In this document: positions 62,263 through 64,000 of the stretch, one piece after another | How positions within the stretch are numbered: position 1 is the stretch's first letter | Layout: each line of letters begins with the position of its first letter | Source: Pseudoscleropodium purum | Lineage: Eukaryota; Streptophyta; Bryopsida; Hypnales; Brachytheciaceae | Direction: 5' to 3' | DNA length: 64,000 nucleotides | Assembly (NCBI GenBank): GCA_963969395.1 | Contig: OZ017797.1 | Coordinates: forward strand, 17,360,001 to 17,424,000 | Translations under genes and position numbers: made by a program | Notes under the pieces: generated by a model | Seen by the model: the letters and a program-made list of their open reading frames with translations, nothing else | Told to the model about the DNA's origin: nothing | Database searches by the model: none

Positions 62263-63757
62263 ATGTCGAACGGGAAGAAGAAGGTTGCGAAGCTAAAACA
62301 TGGAGAGGGACCATCAAACTTGGAGGTAGCTCGCCAAAGTCCTTCGGAAGAATGCAAAAAATTCATAATCGAGCACATCGTTCAATTTTATGAATCGGAA
62401 ACAACATTGTCTTTAGACAATAAGTACATCAGATATCAAGAGGAGTACGTGTCTAAATTCAAGGTAGACATGACACAGATGTTGTTGGATGCATTGAATG
62501 TGGCGAAGTGGCATGACGAAATGCATAAAACGCACTTCACCAAATGTTTGGAGAACAAGGTTGATGACGCTTTGTGGAATTCCAAAGTCATTTTGGTTAA
62601 ATATGGCAAGAAATATCGACCCAATGACGCCCAGTTTGAAGAAGTGATTCTGAAAGCGGACTTGTTTAGGGTGCGATGTGCTTTATTCGCCAAAAAGCAC
62701 CATCGAGTTGGTTCAATTGGTTGGTGGAAAAGCAATGATGGAGTTGTTGAAGCGGAAAGGAACAAACGGCACCTCATAGCACTTCCAGATACAGCACGCG
62801 TGATTGCTGTTGATGATAGAACGATGAGAGGTGGATATGCAACGATTCGAAAGGTTCGTATTGAAGGATGTCCAGGAATACTTCTTTATTGGGAATTTGC
62901 GGCAAAGAAATCCATTCACCACCAAACTCAACCCAATCTTGCAAAGTTAAAACATCAAAACGAATCAATGGCTGTTCGAATTCCACACGCGGGTGTGATA
63001 CGGTTTGCTGCGGTGCACGGAACGACGTGTGAAGGTTATGCATATTGGTGGAACGGTGGAACTCTTCAACAAATGTTGAATATGGACAAGGACTATCCAG
63101 ATAACATTCAAATCCGTTTGATGTATACAAATCCAACCGAAGAGGAGGTTGTAAAAGCTCACCGTTTAGAGCGATATCGGAAGAAGCACACGGAGCTGAC
63201 ATGGGCGTTTTATGCATATAATGTATGTAGTGCATCTTGCTGGACATTTGCACAATGATCTTTCTCCGGACAACATCTTGTTGCATTTTCCAAAGGATGA
63301 GTCACGTCTGTACATTGGAGTTTGCGATTGGAGCATGACCACCTTAACTTCTCAGCCAATGAAGTCTTTGTACACATTCACATCAGTAGATGAGATGAAA
63401 CAAACTTTGCAGAGGAGATGGTGAGTGGATCCACGTATTGCATATTTGCATAAAGCAGGTGCAGATGTGGAAGTCATTTTGATGTATTCACGTAAGTCGG
63501 AAGAGTATGCCATTCGAAAAATTGCTCGGCGGATGAATGGAAACAACATGTCAGAGGTGTATTTCAACTTGCTACTTAAAACACCTAGTGCGACACAATT
63601 TGCCTTTCATGACTTTGCAAAAGTATTTTATGCTTATTTGAAGCGCATTTCTTCGAAGACTGACGATGAAAATACTAGTTTGGCCCATGTGATTACGCGA
63701 TTTTCTAATACATATCGTTGGCCGATGCCAGATGAACATTTCCGCCATTTATATTAG
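62263..63757 (+). pseudogene. TE-like unit C: protein-kinase-fold protein, one frameshift and one stop
   Basis: The first ~180 residues are of unknown fold. A protein kinase domain follows. MRGGYATIRKV (residues 188-198) is the Gly-rich loop, EFAAKKS (211-217) the VAIK strand, NES the alpha-C Glu (E234), and PHAGVIRF and YWWNGGTLQQML the segments before and at the hinge. A +1 frame change near 63,215 leads to HNDLSPDNILLHF (catalytic loop, Asp codon at 63,257) and IGVCDWS in place of DFG. After TGA at 63,422 the same frame continues to 63,757, giving about 495 codons in total. Catalytic Lys, Asp and Asn are present; the DFG Gly is Ser. An intact relative would probably bind ATP. It is neither LRR-type nor ATM-like. 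A sequencing error at either break is possible. Confidence 0.65.
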
Positions 63758-64000
63758 ATTGGTAGTGCAGAAGTAGTAGTTGAATAGGTTATATAGGCAT
63801 TAAAAATTAGTTTAGAAATATAGAGTTGGAATGAAAAAAATTATATGTGCAATTAGCCAAATGTGCACAATGTATGGTATTCTATATTAAATTGAATACA
63901 TTTTGCCCATATTGATTATGTTTGTATTTGTGTTGATCTTGATTTTTTAAATAGTATATATATATATTTGAAGTCACAAACTTTTTTAGTTTGCCTTCTG
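63758..64000. other. AT-rich flank after unit C
   Basis: No coding signal; a short TA simple repeat lies at 63,953-63,968. The right border of unit C, if it is a mobile element, is probably outside the window. Confidence 0.4.

Noticed and set aside
46021..63757. Stop-codon reassignment or RNA editing to read through the in-frame stops
   Set aside because: URT1 and ATM, in the same window, use all-standard codons with no internal stops; plant U-to-C editing is known for organelles, not nuclear transposon-like DNA. Decay is simpler.

Overview
The window reads as nuclear DNA of a land plant, possibly an early-diverging one such as a moss or lycophyte (clade inferred, low confidence). Two large intron-rich genes of plant type lie in a moderately GC-rich stretch. 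On both sides are AT-rich, gene-poor regions filled with decayed mobile elements. I see no rRNA, tRNA, CRISPR or bacterial-style signals.

Layout: 1-6.39 kb is AT-rich intergenic DNA with a clear MITE. 6.39-12.62 kb (minus strand) is a nine-exon terminal uridylyltransferase of the URT1 type. 12.62-13.76 kb is the shared intergenic region between two divergent genes; it carries tandem TGACGT motifs, a telo-box and short tandem repeats. 13.77-43.94 kb (plus strand) is a very fragmented gene for the DNA-damage checkpoint kinase ATM, with TAN motif, helical repeats, FAT, PI3K-like kinase and FATC all readable. Its introns hold at least three families of short dispersed repeats, one with CACTA-type ends.

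43.9-64 kb is accessory DNA: an LRR receptor pseudogene, a Ty1/copia gag remnant, a fragment of an FCP1/NIF-type phosphatase, and three TE-like coding units A, B and C. A (minus, 53.2-56.55 kb) is a long coiled-coil and RING-like protein frame. B (plus, 59.9-61.2 kb) is a frame with an acidic stretch and a Gly/Ser/Tyr-rich repeat tail. C (plus, 62.26-63.76 kb) encodes a recognisable protein-kinase fold. All three are broken, mostly by in-frame stops.

The most unusual feature is a set of GC-rich arrays built from GTCCGCC/GGCGGAC. Three of the four end in a TATA-like box about 205-225 bp upstream of the start codon of A, B or C. The same promoter-like cassette thus sits in front of three unrelated coding frames. 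URT1 and ATM act in separate pathways (mRNA 3' uridylation; double-strand-break signalling) and are linked here only by head-to-head arrangement.
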